From contig RDYN01000023.1 in NCBI GenBank assembly GCA_004293365.1, positions 1-64,000 on the forward strand: a stretch of DNA of 64,000 nt. Direction: 5' to 3'. The notes below the pieces were generated by a model that searched no databases, was not told where the DNA came from, and saw only the letters and a program-made list of their open reading frames with translations. This DNA is from Oscillatoriales cyanobacterium (GTDB lineage Bacteria; Cyanobacteriota; Cyanobacteriia; Cyanobacteriales; Microcoleaceae). Of the stretch, positions 7,389 through 20,292 are shown one piece after another. Position 1 is the stretch's first letter, and each line of letters opens with the position of its first letter. The position numbers and the translations under genes are program-made.

Positions 7389-7711
7389 GCTATACTGCCT
7401 AACCTTCTATTTTTGTGGTAGCTGATGGATGCGCCAAAAATCTAAAATTTACCTAAGCACTTACCTTAGAGCAATTTGATGAGAGATTGTATTAATTTTT
7501 ATAACAAAAGTTGGCAGCAGTCAGTTGGCAGTTGGCTCCGAAAGCAGTTGACAGTTGACTCCGAAAGCAGGAAAGCAGTTGGCAGTTGACTCCGAAAGCA
7601 GTAGTCATCAGTCATTCAGTAGCCATCAGCCATCAGCCACTAACTAATGACTAATGACTAATGACTAATGACTAATGACTAATGACTCATGACTCATGAC
7701 TCATGACTAAC
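7389..7711. repeat. Repeat-rich gap with heptameric tandem arrays
   Basis: This gap between gyrB and the heme oxygenase holds degenerate copies of CAGTTGGCAGTTGACTCCGAAAG (7511-7600, described in pieces of up to 16 bases). A seven-base array follows at about 7641-7708: TAATGAC repeated about six times, then TCATGAC three times. The array ends 4 bases before the gyrB stop codon. Such heptameric arrays recur throughout the window. The heme-oxygenase promoter should lie in 7389-7500. Confidence 0.8.
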
Positions 7712-11017
<3,306 letters not shown>

Positions 11018-11209
11018 CTAAAATTATAGCACAAAACCGTTAAAGGCGCTGCTAGGGCTTTCTGAATGGAAATTTATCGGGGGGACGGAGGGGGAATTGT
11101 TTTGAGATTGCTTCGGGATGGACGAAGCGTAGCGCCGTCAATTAGCTGAAGAAGAGAGGATTCGGGGATTTGACGGTTTTTATAGGGAAATGCAATATGT
11201 TTTTTAAGT

Positions 11210-12118
11210 GTGCGACGGCTTATGTTTAGATTAATTACGATTTGCGGGGCGACGGCGACGGGGAAGTCTGGAGTGGCTGTGGAAGTGGCCGATCGACTGA
11301 AATCTTCGATCTTGAGTGCAGACTCCCGTCAAGTGTACCGCGAATTTGACATCGGAACGGCAAAACCGACGGCGAGCGATCGCGCGAATGTACCGCATCA
11401 CTTAATTGACATCTGCGATCCGACGGAAACTCTAACACTCGCAGAGTACCAGCAGCAAGCTCAAAAAATAATTGCTGCTGTTGATTCTCCTATGTTGTTG
11501 GTTGGAGGAACTGGCTTGTATATTAAGTCGATCGTCCGTGGTTTGAAAATTCCGAGGGTAGGGCCGATTCCCGAATTGCGATCGCAACTTGCCGAACTCG
11601 GACAATCTCAATGTTACGCGATGTTGCAGCAGGTCGATCGCCCGGCCGCCGAGAAAATTCACCTCAACGATTCCTTCAGAACCTTAAGAGCACTCGAAGT
11701 ATTTTATGTCACCGGGCGCTCTATTTCGGAACAGCAGGGCGAAAATCCTCCCAATTATCCTATTCTACAAATAGGGTTGGATTGTGATATTGATGTTTTG
11801 GGCGATCGAATCAAACAGCGCACCGAACAAATGCTAGAACGCGGTTGGCTGGCTGAAGTAGAATATTTGTGTAAAAAATACGGCTGCGACTTACCGTTGT
11901 TGAACACCCTGGGCTATCAGGAAATCAAACAATATTTAGCTGGCGACATTAAGCTGGAAGAAGCTAAAGAATTAACAATTTTGCACACGAGGCAATTTGC
12001 CAAGAGACAGCGGACATGGTTTCGAGCGTATCCTGAAATTGAATGGTTTGATGTTAGCGCGCCAGATTTACTGGAACGAGTGTGGCAGAGAGTGCAAGAG
12101 TTTATTGTTAATAACTAA
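11210..12118 (+). CDS. miaA: tRNA dimethylallyltransferase
   Basis: A 302-residue enzyme that transfers a dimethylallyl group to A37 of tRNAs reading UNN codons. The P-loop GATATGKS lies near the N-terminus. The DSRQVYREFDIGTAKP segment binds tRNA and substrate. LVGGTGLYIKSIVRGL and the C-terminal HTRQFAKRQRTWFR motif are diagnostic. The frame starts at GTG 11210; an ATG at 11222 (giving MFRLITICGATATGKS) is an equally good start and closer to the usual length. There is no strong ribosome binding site for either. It diverges from gyrB across a gap of about 250 bases and is followed by two hairpin repeats. Confidence 0.96.
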   Translation: MRRLMFRLITICGATATGKSGVAVEVADRLKSSILSADSRQVYREFDIGTAKPTASDRANVPHHLIDICDPTETLTLAEYQQQAQKIIAAVDSPMLLVGGTGLYIKSIVRGLKIPRVGPIPELRSQLAELGQSQCYAMLQQVDRPAAEKIHLNDSFRTLRALEVFYVTGRSISEQQGENPPNYPILQIGLDCDIDVLGDRIKQRTEQMLERGWLAEVEYLCKKYGCDLPLLNTLGYQEIKQYLAGDIKLEEAKELTILHTRQFAKRQRTWFRAYPEIEWFDVSAPDLLERVWQRVQEFIVNN

Positions 12119-12278
12119 CCGTAGGGTTCGTCAGCGGGCTGAATGTTTTGATTGCTTACTCAAGATTTTTTCCCCGCTGACGCACCCTACAATAACACGC
12201 CCGTAGGGTGCGTCAGCGGGCTGAATGTTTTGATTGCTTACTCAAGATTTTTTCCCCGCTGACGCACCCTACAATAAC
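12119..12278. repeat. Tandem pair of 78-bp hairpin repeats
   Basis: Two copies (12119-12196 and 12201-12278) differ at one clear position (GTAGGGTTCG against GTAGGGTGCG). Each is an inverted repeat with arms GTAGGGTGCGTCAGCGGG and CCCGCTGACGCACCCTAC around a loop containing TTTTGATTGCTTACTC. They sit directly after the miaA stop codon, so the first may also act as a bidirectional terminator for miaA and the convergent hybrid-kinase gene. Confidence 0.8.
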
Positions 12279-12297
12279 TTTATTCCGCAGAAATGAA

Positions 12298-12322
12298 AGG
12301 ACTGAAGTCCTCACTACAAACC
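12298..12322. repeat. Half copy of the GTAGTGAGGACTTTAGTCC palindromic family
   Basis: AGGACTGAAGTCCTCACTAC followed by AAACC matches one arm of the palindromic family found complete at 24126, 24510, 32018 and elsewhere. It touches the TAG stop codon (12322-12324) of the hybrid kinase, which may be contributed by the repeat. Confidence 0.7.
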
Positions 12323-15300
12323 TAATAATTTTCAATTAAAGAAACTATCTGAGCATAATCAAAATCCTTTGCCAAAAAAGCTAAAGCCTCAGCCACAGAT
12401 TCATCTATCTCGCGAATTTCCTCTATGCAACTGTCAACTTTATTCATATCGCAAAGGCTGGAAGCTGCCAATAACTCCGCCAACAATTCAGCGGGCAAAT
12501 CAGCTAAAACCGACCGACTCAAAGCAGCTTGGATATCGACTTTAGTCAAATCATTGTTGCTAGCAGGTTCGTCATAAATAAAATTCACGCCAATATGTTT
12601 GTGAAGGGCATCAAATATGTCTGCTTCCCGGAACGGTTTGCGGATAAAGTCATCGCAGCCAGCTAAAGAAACAACCGCTCTTTCTTCTTCTAAAACACTA
12701 GCAGTTACAGCAATAATTGCAGTAGCTTGACCTTTAACAGTGCCTTTAATTTGTTTAGTGGCTTCGTACCCGTCCATGACCGGCATTCTCATATCCATCA
12801 AAATTAAATGCGGTTCCCAATCATTCCAAATCTCAACAGCTTCTTGACCGTTACAGGCTTCTTTAAGTTCAAAACCGAGAGGAGAAAGCAGTTTGAGCAG
12901 CAGCAAATTATTGCTGGGTTTGTCATCAACAATCAAAATTCGATACTTAGGTTGATTCGGTGCGAGGCAAATCACTTGTACCGCCGTCTTTTTGCCTTCT
13001 ATTTCCCTGGGATCGATGACACTAATTTGAGTGTCGAATACAAAAGTTGTTCCGACTCCCAATTCTGAAAAGACACTCATCTTGCCCCCCATTAACTCTA
13101 CAAAATTGCGGCTGATTGGCAGTCCCAAACCAGTGCCTTCTTGGGAGTTCTTACCAGTTTGGGTTTGCACAAAAGCTTCAAAAAGACTATCTAATTCATC
13201 GGCGGCGATACCGGGCCCAGTGTCGGAGATTGCAAAATTCAGGAAGCACAAAGATGCAGAATCTAAATCCTTAGGATTTTCGGGCTGGCTAATTTTATAT
13301 TTTTCAAGACTCTGATTGGCGGGAATATTTAAATTTTCCCACTTGTCCGCAACATTAACAATGTTATCGGGTTTTAGCCTGCTTGGTTCTGGTTTGAGGT
13401 TGACTTTTACTGAAACTCCTCCTGCTTGAGTAAATTTGAGAGCGTTGTTGAGCAAATTTATTAAAACTTGTCGCAATTTGACTTCATCTGTGCGGACGTA
13501 TCTGGGAACCTCGGGGCTGTATTCTACTATTAATTGCAGTTTCTTGTCGTCAGCTTTGATATGGAACATATCTTCTATATCGTCGATAAACTGATAAAAA
13601 TCAAAGTTTTTACAGTTGAGAACAGTCCGACCAGCTTCTATTTTTGATAAATCTAATACTTGGTTAATTAAAGTTAGCAAATGGTCGCCGCTGCGAGTAA
13701 TAATTGCGACATTATCTTGATGCTCTTTGGGTAGATTTTGGCTGCGGAGCATGATTTGAGAAAAACCGAGGATGGCGTTGAGGGGAGAGCGCAATTCGTG
13801 ACTCATGTTGGCTAAAAAGCTGCTCTTCGCTTCGTTGGCTACTTCGGCTTTTTTCTTGGCAAGAGCGAGTTCCGATGTGCGCTCTTCTACTTTTGTTTCT
13901 AAGGTGCGGTTGGACTCTGCTAGATTAGTATAAAGTCTGGCATTTTCTATGGAGATGGCTGCCGAGGCTGATAAGACTTTCAGCAGTTCTAATCTGTCTG
14001 ATGTAAATGCTCCTGCGATCAGGTTGTTTTCTAGGTAAATTATGCCGATAAGTTGACCTTGGTTCAGCAGCGGCGCGCACAATATTGATTTGTTTTGATG
14101 CTGTTTGATATAGGGGTCGCTGTTAAAACTTTTGCTGGTAAATGCTTGGTTTAAAACTACTGTTTCTCCGGTACGGGCGACATAATTAACAATCGATACT
14201 GGTAGGTTATTATCTATAGGTATTGACTGCAATACCGCAATGTTGTCGGAATCGATCGCACCCGCAGCTTCGATTAGCAATTCGGAATAGTTGTCAATAT
14301 CTGAGTCGGAATGGAAAATCAAATAGCCTCGTTGTGCTCCGGCATTTTCCATCAGTATTTTCATCAAAGAAGCCAGCAACTTATCCAAGAGGATTTCGCC
14401 AGAAATGGCTTGACTGGCTTTCACTACCGCAGCTAAATCTAAAGCTGAACTTTCTAAACCAGGGGTGTTTAATTGGCTGGCTATAGTTACTGTACTGCTA
14501 TCATGAAATTGAGTTTGTGATGTGGATTTTATTGATAATTCTGGGTGAGTTGCTTCTAACTTTTCTAGTTTGCGTTTGGCGCCCCAAATTAGATAGTTGT
14601 AGTGCGCTTTTTTGAGGTAAATTTGGGCAAATTCTGCTTTACCTTTGCTCAGCCAGAAATTGGCTGCTAATTCTGCGGCTAGGGCTTCGTTTTGGATAAA
14701 TTCGCCGTCTCTGGCTGAAGCAATGGATCGATCGTACAAATCGATCGCCTCCATCTCCTTACCCGCAATCCGCGCCATCTCCCCAGCCACCAATAAGTAT
14801 TTATGCTCAAAGTTTTCTGGACAGCGATCGGCCCAGATTTTCATCTGTTTTTGATTGGCTTTCAGCTTTCTCAGGTATTTTTGCCGATCGCCCTTGGAAG
14901 CTTGCGCGTAAAGTGCAGCTAAAGTTAGCGAGTAATAAAAATTATGTTCGGCTACAATAATTGTACCCATCGCCAAACCCAATTTTTTCTCAGCAAGTTC
15001 CACAGCATAACTGAGAGCTTCTGCATACTTTCCGTACAAATACAAAACCTGGCATTTCAAAATTTGATAGCCGCAAATCGCCAAAAAACTGCCTTGATTA
15101 GAACACCGATTTAAATATTGCCGCTCGCTAATTTCGCCATTAGAAAACACCTCACAATCAGAAGTTTCTCCCAGTAAATTAAACAGAGATATCTGACAGC
15201 CGAGTAAATAATCAGTAGCAATTTGATTGTTAGTTTTAAAGTTAAACAGCAGAAAATTCCACACTTCTACACGCAGAGATTCGAGATTTTTGCCCTGGGC

Positions 15301-18300
15301 GATAGAATACATCATTTTGTAAAGCTGAATGTAACCTGCAAATTGCAATTCGCCGGATTCTATACCCGCTTGATAGCCGTTATTGCTAATCGAATCCGAC
15401 AGTTTTAGAGGCTGTATCCAGTGATTTAAATGAGCGACAAGCATTTCCGATGCCTTGCATTTTTGAGTCAAATCGTGAAAGCGATCGCTCAAATTGAGAG
15501 CTAACATCCCAAACTCGTATCCCGATCGACAATCAGCCCTCGCAGCCGACAAAACCAAGCCGTAGCAAGCATAGCTGTAAGATGATTCCGGCACCGGGCC
15601 GTATTTCAGAGAAAGATTGACAGATTTTGTAACAACTAATTGGTAAAGTATCGGATTGGAAAACAAACTCGCGGGAATAATTTTATCCAGAAGTTTCATC
15701 GCGGTTCTTTTTTCCGAAATCGTCATTTCCGGTACGTGCAGCAAAGCAGCAATTGGGCGATCGCCTAATTGCGCTTCTGCGGCTGCTAGTTCGGCTCTGC
15801 GAGCTTGCAGCAACTGTTTTTGAGGCAGCTCAACCCCCAACAAACGCAAGCCCTGGCGTCCAAATTCAATTGCTTGCTCGTATTCGCCCAACATGGTATG
15901 CAGCGTAATTAGGCGATCGAAAAATTCCGCTTTTTCCACCGCCAATTGCAACTGCGGCAGTGCCAAATTAATCAAAAATTGCGATCGCTCGAAATTGCCT
16001 AGCAGATAATTTAATTCCGCAGCTTCCAGATACAACTGTCTCGTCAAATGATATTCAGTTTCCCAGCTATCCGCAGCCAAAAGCTCGATCCCAAAGCTCA
16101 AATACTTGACAGCAGCCGCGTAAGCTGTAGCAGCTTTGGCTTTTTTACCAGCTAAAAGATTGAGTTTGGCAATTTTATCTCTTTCCGTGCGATCGATCTT
16201 TAGCGCTAACTCCCATTCTCTCGCCTCTTCTTTCGCCCCAGCCGCCAGATTTAACTGATCGACAATTTCAAAAAGCTCCTCCGACAAATCTTCACCATCG
16301 CTATTATCCAATAACAAGCGACCGATTTGCAAATGAACCGCTTTTTTCTGCCCTTCGTCAATCAAAGCATAAGCCGCTTGTTGCACGCGATCGTGCAAAA
16401 ACTTGTACTCTTCAAACAACAGTTCAACATCCAAATCTGACACCGGGAAAATCAAACCAGCTTCCAATGCCGGATTCAAATCTGAGAAAACCAAATCTGG
16501 GGATTTTTCACAGATTTTGGATAAAGTAGTTAAGTCAAAAGATGCCCCAGCACAAGCTGCCAAACGCAAAATATCTTGCGTTGCTTCCGGCAATTTTCTT
16601 AAATTGTTTACCATCAAATCTACCACATTGTCAGTGATATCCATTGCTTCTATTTGAGCAATATCCCAATGCCAAAATCCTCCAAAACCTCTATTCTTTA
16701 GGCTATTTGGTTCCCGAATGGATAGCTCGCCAGATTCTCCGAAACTAAAATTTATCAAATTTTCCGAATGCAGGGTTTTGAGAAATTGATTGACAAAAAA
16801 AGGATTGCCGTGAGTTTTGCATAACACCAATTCAGCCAAAGATTGCACAGATATAGCATCGGCACACACAGTCTCAGCTATCAACTCGCTAATATCTTCA
16901 ATAATCAAATCAGCTAAATAAATAAAATCAATTGTAGCGCCTTCTTTTTGCATTTCATCCACAGCAATCATTAAAGGATGATGGGCGCTGACTTCATTGT
17001 CTCGATAGGCTCCAATCAGCAATAAATATTGTGTATCAGTATCCACTACCATCAACTGAATTAAATTGAGAGTAGCTGCATCTACCCACTGCAAATCGTC
17101 CAAAAAAATCACAAGGGGATGTTCTGGCGAACAAAACACGCGAATGAATTTTTCAAACACAAAATAGAAACGAATTTGTGCTTCATTTGGCCTTAACTCT
17201 GCTACCTGGGGCTGTTTGCCGATAATTAATTCTACTTCGGGAATTACATCAATAATTACTTGACCGTTTGCACCCAATGCAGTTAAAAGTTTAGTGCGCC
17301 ACTCATCGAGTTTTGCGGAACTTTCGGTTAGCAGTTGCTGTACCAATCCCGAGAAAGCGCTAATAATCGCTGAATAGGGAATGTCGCGCTGAAATTGGTC
17401 AAATTTGCCGGAAATAAAATAGCCGCGTTTTTCAGTAATTGGTTTGTAAATTTCTTGTACCAGCGATGATTTCCCAATGCCGGAATAACCCGCAACGAGC
17501 ATCATTTCGCTTCCAGTAAAATTGTGTTCGGGGTTAGCAACTCGCTCGAATGCTGCTAGCAAAGCCTGCACTTGCGCCGCCCGCCCGTAAAGTTTTTGAG
17601 GTATTTGAAATCGATCGGAAATATCTTCTTTAGCTAAAGGAAACTCTAAAATAGTTCCTGTTGTTTGTAATTGACGCAGACATTCTTCTAAGTCTGCTTG
17701 AATTCCCCAAGCACTTTGATAGCGGTCTTCGGCGTTTTTTTCTAACAGTTTCATTACTATTTCTGAAACTGCGGCAGGTATTTCGGGATTTATTTTGTCG
17801 ATGGGTAAGGGCTGTTTTGCAATGTGAGAGTGTACCAATTCCATTGCATCTTTGGTGTCAAAAGGCAACTGATTGGTTAGGAGTTCGTAAAAAGTAATGC
17901 CGAGGGAATAAAAATCTGTACGGTAATCTAGAGAACGGTTCATTCTCCCGGTTTGTTCCGGTGAAATGTAGGCTAAAGTTCCTTCTAAAATATTGGGATT
18001 TTTGATCGCGGGAGTTTCGCGGGTTAACAGGGTGGAAATGCCGAAGTCGATGATTTGGATTTTCCCGGTTTTTTGGTTGAGAATAATGTTGGCTGGGTTG
18101 ATGTCTTTGTGGATGATGTTTGCTGCGTGAATTTGTCCTAATATTGCGGCGGCTTGTATGCCGATATTGAGAAATTCAGACAGGCTAAAGCTTTGCTGTT
18201 CCTGCATTTTTTTCAACGAGAAACCGCCAAAATCTTCTAAGATTATAACGAGAGTGTTGCGATATTTTTGTAAGTCGTAGGCTTTGATGACTCCTGGCAG

Positions 18301-18486
18301 GTTGAGGATTTGCAGAATTTTGTATTCCTGTCGGTAGCGGACTATTTCGCCGGGAGTTGGATAGTCTTCGTTGAGCAGTTTGAGAATGATTGGCTGTTGA
18401 TTTTGTTCTCTGATAGCTCGATAAACTGTTGAATTAGAATTTTCGTATATTTTATTTAATGTTTGAATGCCGGGAATTTCAAGCAT
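12322..18486 (-). CDS. Giant hybrid signalling kinase: Ser/Thr kinase - AAA ATPase - helical repeats - GAF - histidine kinase - receiver
   Basis: Start chosen at ATG 18486, preceded by AAGGAAAAAT; reading further upstream only translates a CATAGGG repeat array. The protein has 2,054 residues. An N-terminal Ser/Thr kinase (about 1-265) has HKDINPANIILN, IIDFGIS and YISPEQTGRMNR. An AAA/STAND-type ATPase follows with Walker A GYSGIGKSS near residue 335 and a Walker B-like LVIFLDDLQWVD. A long TPR-like helical region comes next, then a GAF domain at about 1370-1530. A HisKA/HATPase unit follows with the H-box near residue 1561 (NMSHELRSPLNAI) and GTGLGLPISRNF. A receiver domain near 1850-1970 (LILMDMRMPVMDGYE, FIRKPF) and a short helical tail end the protein. 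This is the HstK-type architecture of filamentous cyanobacteria. The signal sensed is unknown. Confidence 0.93.
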   Translation of the reverse strand: MLEIPGIQTLNKIYENSNSTVYRAIREQNQQPIILKLLNEDYPTPGEIVRYRQEYKILQILNLPGVIKAYDLQKYRNTLVIILEDFGGFSLKKMQEQQSFSLSEFLNIGIQAAAILGQIHAANIIHKDINPANIILNQKTGKIQIIDFGISTLLTRETPAIKNPNILEGTLAYISPEQTGRMNRSLDYRTDFYSLGITFYELLTNQLPFDTKDAMELVHSHIAKQPLPIDKINPEIPAAVSEIVMKLLEKNAEDRYQSAWGIQADLEECLRQLQTTGTILEFPLAKEDISDRFQIPQKLYGRAAQVQALLAAFERVANPEHNFTGSEMMLVAGYSGIGKSSLVQEIYKPITEKRGYFISGKFDQFQRDIPYSAIISAFSGLVQQLLTESSAKLDEWRTKLLTALGANGQVIIDVIPEVELIIGKQPQVAELRPNEAQIRFYFVFEKFIRVFCSPEHPLVIFLDDLQWVDAATLNLIQLMVVDTDTQYLLLIGAYRDNEVSAHHPLMIAVDEMQKEGATIDFIYLADLIIEDISELIAETVCADAISVQSLAELVLCKTHGNPFFVNQFLKTLHSENLINFSFGESGELSIREPNSLKNRGFGGFWHWDIAQIEAMDITDNVVDLMVNNLRKLPEATQDILRLAACAGASFDLTTLSKICEKSPDLVFSDLNPALEAGLIFPVSDLDVELLFEEYKFLHDRVQQAAYALIDEGQKKAVHLQIGRLLLDNSDGEDLSEELFEIVDQLNLAAGAKEEAREWELALKIDRTERDKIAKLNLLAGKKAKAATAYAAAVKYLSFGIELLAADSWETEYHLTRQLYLEAAELNYLLGNFERSQFLINLALPQLQLAVEKAEFFDRLITLHTMLGEYEQAIEFGRQGLRLLGVELPQKQLLQARRAELAAAEAQLGDRPIAALLHVPEMTISEKRTAMKLLDKIIPASLFSNPILYQLVVTKSVNLSLKYGPVPESSYSYACYGLVLSAARADCRSGYEFGMLALNLSDRFHDLTQKCKASEMLVAHLNHWIQPLKLSDSISNNGYQAGIESGELQFAGYIQLYKMMYSIAQGKNLESLRVEVWNFLLFNFKTNNQIATDYLLGCQISLFNLLGETSDCEVFSNGEISERQYLNRCSNQGSFLAICGYQILKCQVLYLYGKYAEALSYAVELAEKKLGLAMGTIIVAEHNFYYSLTLAALYAQASKGDRQKYLRKLKANQKQMKIWADRCPENFEHKYLLVAGEMARIAGKEMEAIDLYDRSIASARDGEFIQNEALAAELAANFWLSKGKAEFAQIYLKKAHYNYLIWGAKRKLEKLEATHPELSIKSTSQTQFHDSSTVTIASQLNTPGLESSALDLAAVVKASQAISGEILLDKLLASLMKILMENAGAQRGYLIFHSDSDIDNYSELLIEAAGAIDSDNIAVLQSIPIDNNLPVSIVNYVARTGETVVLNQAFTSKSFNSDPYIKQHQNKSILCAPLLNQGQLIGIIYLENNLIAGAFTSDRLELLKVLSASAAISIENARLYTNLAESNRTLETKVEERTSELALAKKKAEVANEAKSSFLANMSHELRSPLNAILGFSQIMLRSQNLPKEHQDNVAIITRSGDHLLTLINQVLDLSKIEAGRTVLNCKNFDFYQFIDDIEDMFHIKADDKKLQLIVEYSPEVPRYVRTDEVKLRQVLINLLNNALKFTQAGGVSVKVNLKPEPSRLKPDNIVNVADKWENLNIPANQSLEKYKISQPENPKDLDSASLCFLNFAISDTGPGIAADELDSLFEAFVQTQTGKNSQEGTGLGLPISRNFVELMGGKMSVFSELGVGTTFVFDTQISVIDPREIEGKKTAVQVICLAPNQPKYRILIVDDKPSNNLLLLKLLSPLGFELKEACNGQEAVEIWNDWEPHLILMDMRMPVMDGYEATKQIKGTVKGQATAIIAVTASVLEEERAVVSLAGCDDFIRKPFREADIFDALHKHIGVNFIYDEPASNNDLTKVDIQAALSRSVLADLPAELLAELLAASSLCDMNKVDSCIEEIREIDESVAEALAFLAKDFDYAQIVSLIENY

Positions 18487-18534
18487 TGTATATTTTTCCT
18501 TTTTTATTAATTGGAAATTAAATGAGAATAAGAC

Positions 18535-18585
18535 CGGGCATAGGGCATAGGGCATAGGGCATAGGGCATAGGGCATAGGGCATAT
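18535..18585. repeat. Seven-base tandem array CATAGGG
   Basis: About seven perfect copies of CATAGGG lie 50-100 bases upstream of the hybrid-kinase start codon. On the minus strand the array contains in-frame ATGs and would add about 30 residues to the protein, but a ribosome binding site next to ATG 18486 argues against use of those codons. Confidence 0.85.
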
Positions 18586-18621
18586 CTCACCATGCTTGAG
18601 AACCGCTATAGAATAAGACCG

Positions 18622-18752
18622 GGCGGTTGAAACCGCCTCTATACAGGCAAAACCCGGATGGTGCGCGGGTTGAAGAGTCGGCGGTTGAAATTAGGTTTTT
18701 TCTTCTGTCCGCGCACCATCCGGACATCGTTTGTGTAGACGCGGTTTCAACC
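18622..18752. repeat. MITE-like inverted repeat, GGCGGTTGAAACCGC family
   Basis: Outer arms GGCGGTTGAAACCGC...CTATACA (18622-18645) and TGTGTAGACGCGGTTTCAACC (18732-18752; shown in part) enclose an inner inverted pair, GGATGGTGCGCGG (18656-18668) and CCGCGCACCATCC (18708-18720). Related segments occur at about 34980-35044 and 47202-47245. The element lies between the convergent-free ends of msrP and the hybrid-kinase promoter region. Confidence 0.65.
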
Positions 18753-18780
18753 ATACGTCCTATCTGGGTGTGAAATTTCG

Positions 18781-19764
18781 CTAACTGTAAAGACTTGCGA
18801 CATATTCGCCGTAACCGTTATAGGGCAAAGTTGGGCGAGTTTCCCACGACCAACTGTTACCGGGGCCGACTACTCGTTCGCTGGCTTGCGACCATCTGGG
18901 GTGCGGTTTGTCGGGTTCGACATTGGCTTCAAAGGCGTATTCGTTGGGGCCGATGGTATTCCAAAAAGTGGCGGGCTGTTGTTCGACAAATTCAATTTTA
19001 ACGATCGACTTTGCGCCCTTAAAACCGTATTTCCACGGAATCACCTGCCGCAGGGGCGCCCCATTTTGTTTGGGTAAGCGTCGCCCGTACAATCCTGTGG
19101 CAAAAAATGCTAAATCGTTGGCCATTTCCTCGATTCGCATACCTTCGGTATAAGGCCAGGGATAAAATTGCGACATCAAACCGGGGCCGGGAGTGATTTT
19201 TGAGTCGTAAAATGAGGTGAAGCGAACGAATTTAGCATTCGATTGCGGTTCGACATCAGCCATGAGTAATTTCATGGGAAATCCGACCCAAGGAACTACC
19301 ATCGACCAGGCTTCTACGCAACGAAATCGATAAACTCGTTCTTCGATGGGAAATTTTTTGTGGAGGTCGTCAATATCGTAAGTGCGGGGATTTTTGACTA
19401 AACCAGTTACTTCTACTTTCCAGTTTTCGGTTGGTAAAGCTTGGGCGGCTTGCCAAATAGATTTTGTGCCGCCGTATTCGTAAAAGTTGTTATATTTTGT
19501 AGATAAGGCTTCGTCGGTAATTGCCCGATCGACTTTTGCAAAAGCCGGATTCCGGGTCAATCCAGTGTAGGCTTGGGTTGAGCTTTTTTCTAGAGCAGTT
19601 TTTGAGCTGTCATTGCTTTGACATCCTGTCAGCGGTAACAGGGAAGCCGTCACGCCGGCGCCAATTAAATTGGTCATGAAGCGGCGGCGGTTGAGAAAGG
19701 CTGTTTCTGAGGTAATTTCTGAGTCGGGAATTTCCCAAGGTTTGGGAATGCGAATTAACGGCAT
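18781..19764 (-). CDS. msrP: Protein-methionine-sulfoxide reductase catalytic subunit, molybdopterin enzyme
   Basis: A 327-residue periplasmic molybdoenzyme of the MsrP/YedY family that repairs oxidised methionines in envelope proteins. The twin-arginine signal is clear (NRRRFMTNLIGAG), ending in LLPLTGC, which also looks like a lipobox. The molybdenum-coordinating cysteine lies in RFRCVEAWSMVVPWVG; LPKQNGAPLRQVIPWKYGFKG and the C-terminal ASLYS are typical. The heme-binding membrane partner MsrQ is not encoded nearby. A CAGTTGA heptameric array starts 5 bases upstream of the ATG, so no ribosome binding site is visible. Expression may use a leaderless or SD-independent start. Confidence 0.93.
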   Translation of the reverse strand: MPLIRIPKPWEIPDSEITSETAFLNRRRFMTNLIGAGVTASLLPLTGCQSNDSSKTALEKSSTQAYTGLTRNPAFAKVDRAITDEALSTKYNNFYEYGGTKSIWQAAQALPTENWKVEVTGLVKNPRTYDIDDLHKKFPIEERVYRFRCVEAWSMVVPWVGFPMKLLMADVEPQSNAKFVRFTSFYDSKITPGPGLMSQFYPWPYTEGMRIEEMANDLAFFATGLYGRRLPKQNGAPLRQVIPWKYGFKGAKSIVKIEFVEQQPATFWNTIGPNEYAFEANVEPDKPHPRWSQASERVVGPGNSWSWETRPTLPYNGYGEYVASLYS

Positions 19765-19768
19765 AGTT

Positions 19769-19805
19769 CAGTTAACAGTTGACAGTTGACAGTTGACAGT
19801 TGACC
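19769..19805. repeat. CAGTTGA tandem array abutting the msrP start
   Basis: About four to five copies of the 7-mer CAGTTGA begin 5 bases from the msrP start codon and occupy the place of its ribosome binding site. Confidence 0.8.
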
Positions 19806-20292
19806 GCTTGAGGGCTACCTCTCCATAAAAGGAAGAGGATTGAAACAGTGAATAATTTTGTTTTATTTCCCCCGTTGAGGAGGAGGCTTTAAACCATTAT
19901 TCTTCGTGATAGTTAAAAGTTAGTAGTTAGTTTGGCGAAAGTTGCCAAAATTTCAATTTTTCACTTGATTGGAAATTTGAAATTGACTCCCTTGCCGCAA
20001 TTACTATATCTACAATGACAGTATACCGTAATTCGTTGATAACGAACCCAGCCGAGCAATCATGTTCGGTGCGATCGACTTATTCAACTAAATGAGCAGG
20101 AGTCCCGGGTTCTACTTCCAGGTGAGCGTGGGGAGGAATGCGCGTGAGTGAAGAGCTCCGCCCCGAACCAAAACGATAGCTTTAGACGCCGGAAGGTGAG
20201 GGGCGGTCGGCTCACTGTGTAAATTATTTTGCATCACTACTTGCATCTTCTGTGTTCACGAGATACAATCTTATCAGAGTTTGTGAAAAATA
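19806..20292. other. Non-coding stretch before tnpB
   Basis: About 490 bases without a gene. The left part (19806-20050) is AT-rich ordinary DNA including a possible promoter (TATATCTACAATGACAGTATACC). The right part (20060-20290) is the presumed left end of the TnpB element. The WD40 kinase gene at 21722 lies directly beyond the element, so its original promoter may be in the left part, now about 1.7 kb away. Confidence 0.5.

Noticed and set aside
7641-7708. Direct repeats considered as a CRISPR array
   Set aside because: The unit is 7 bases in head-to-tail order without spacers, and no cas gene is nearby.
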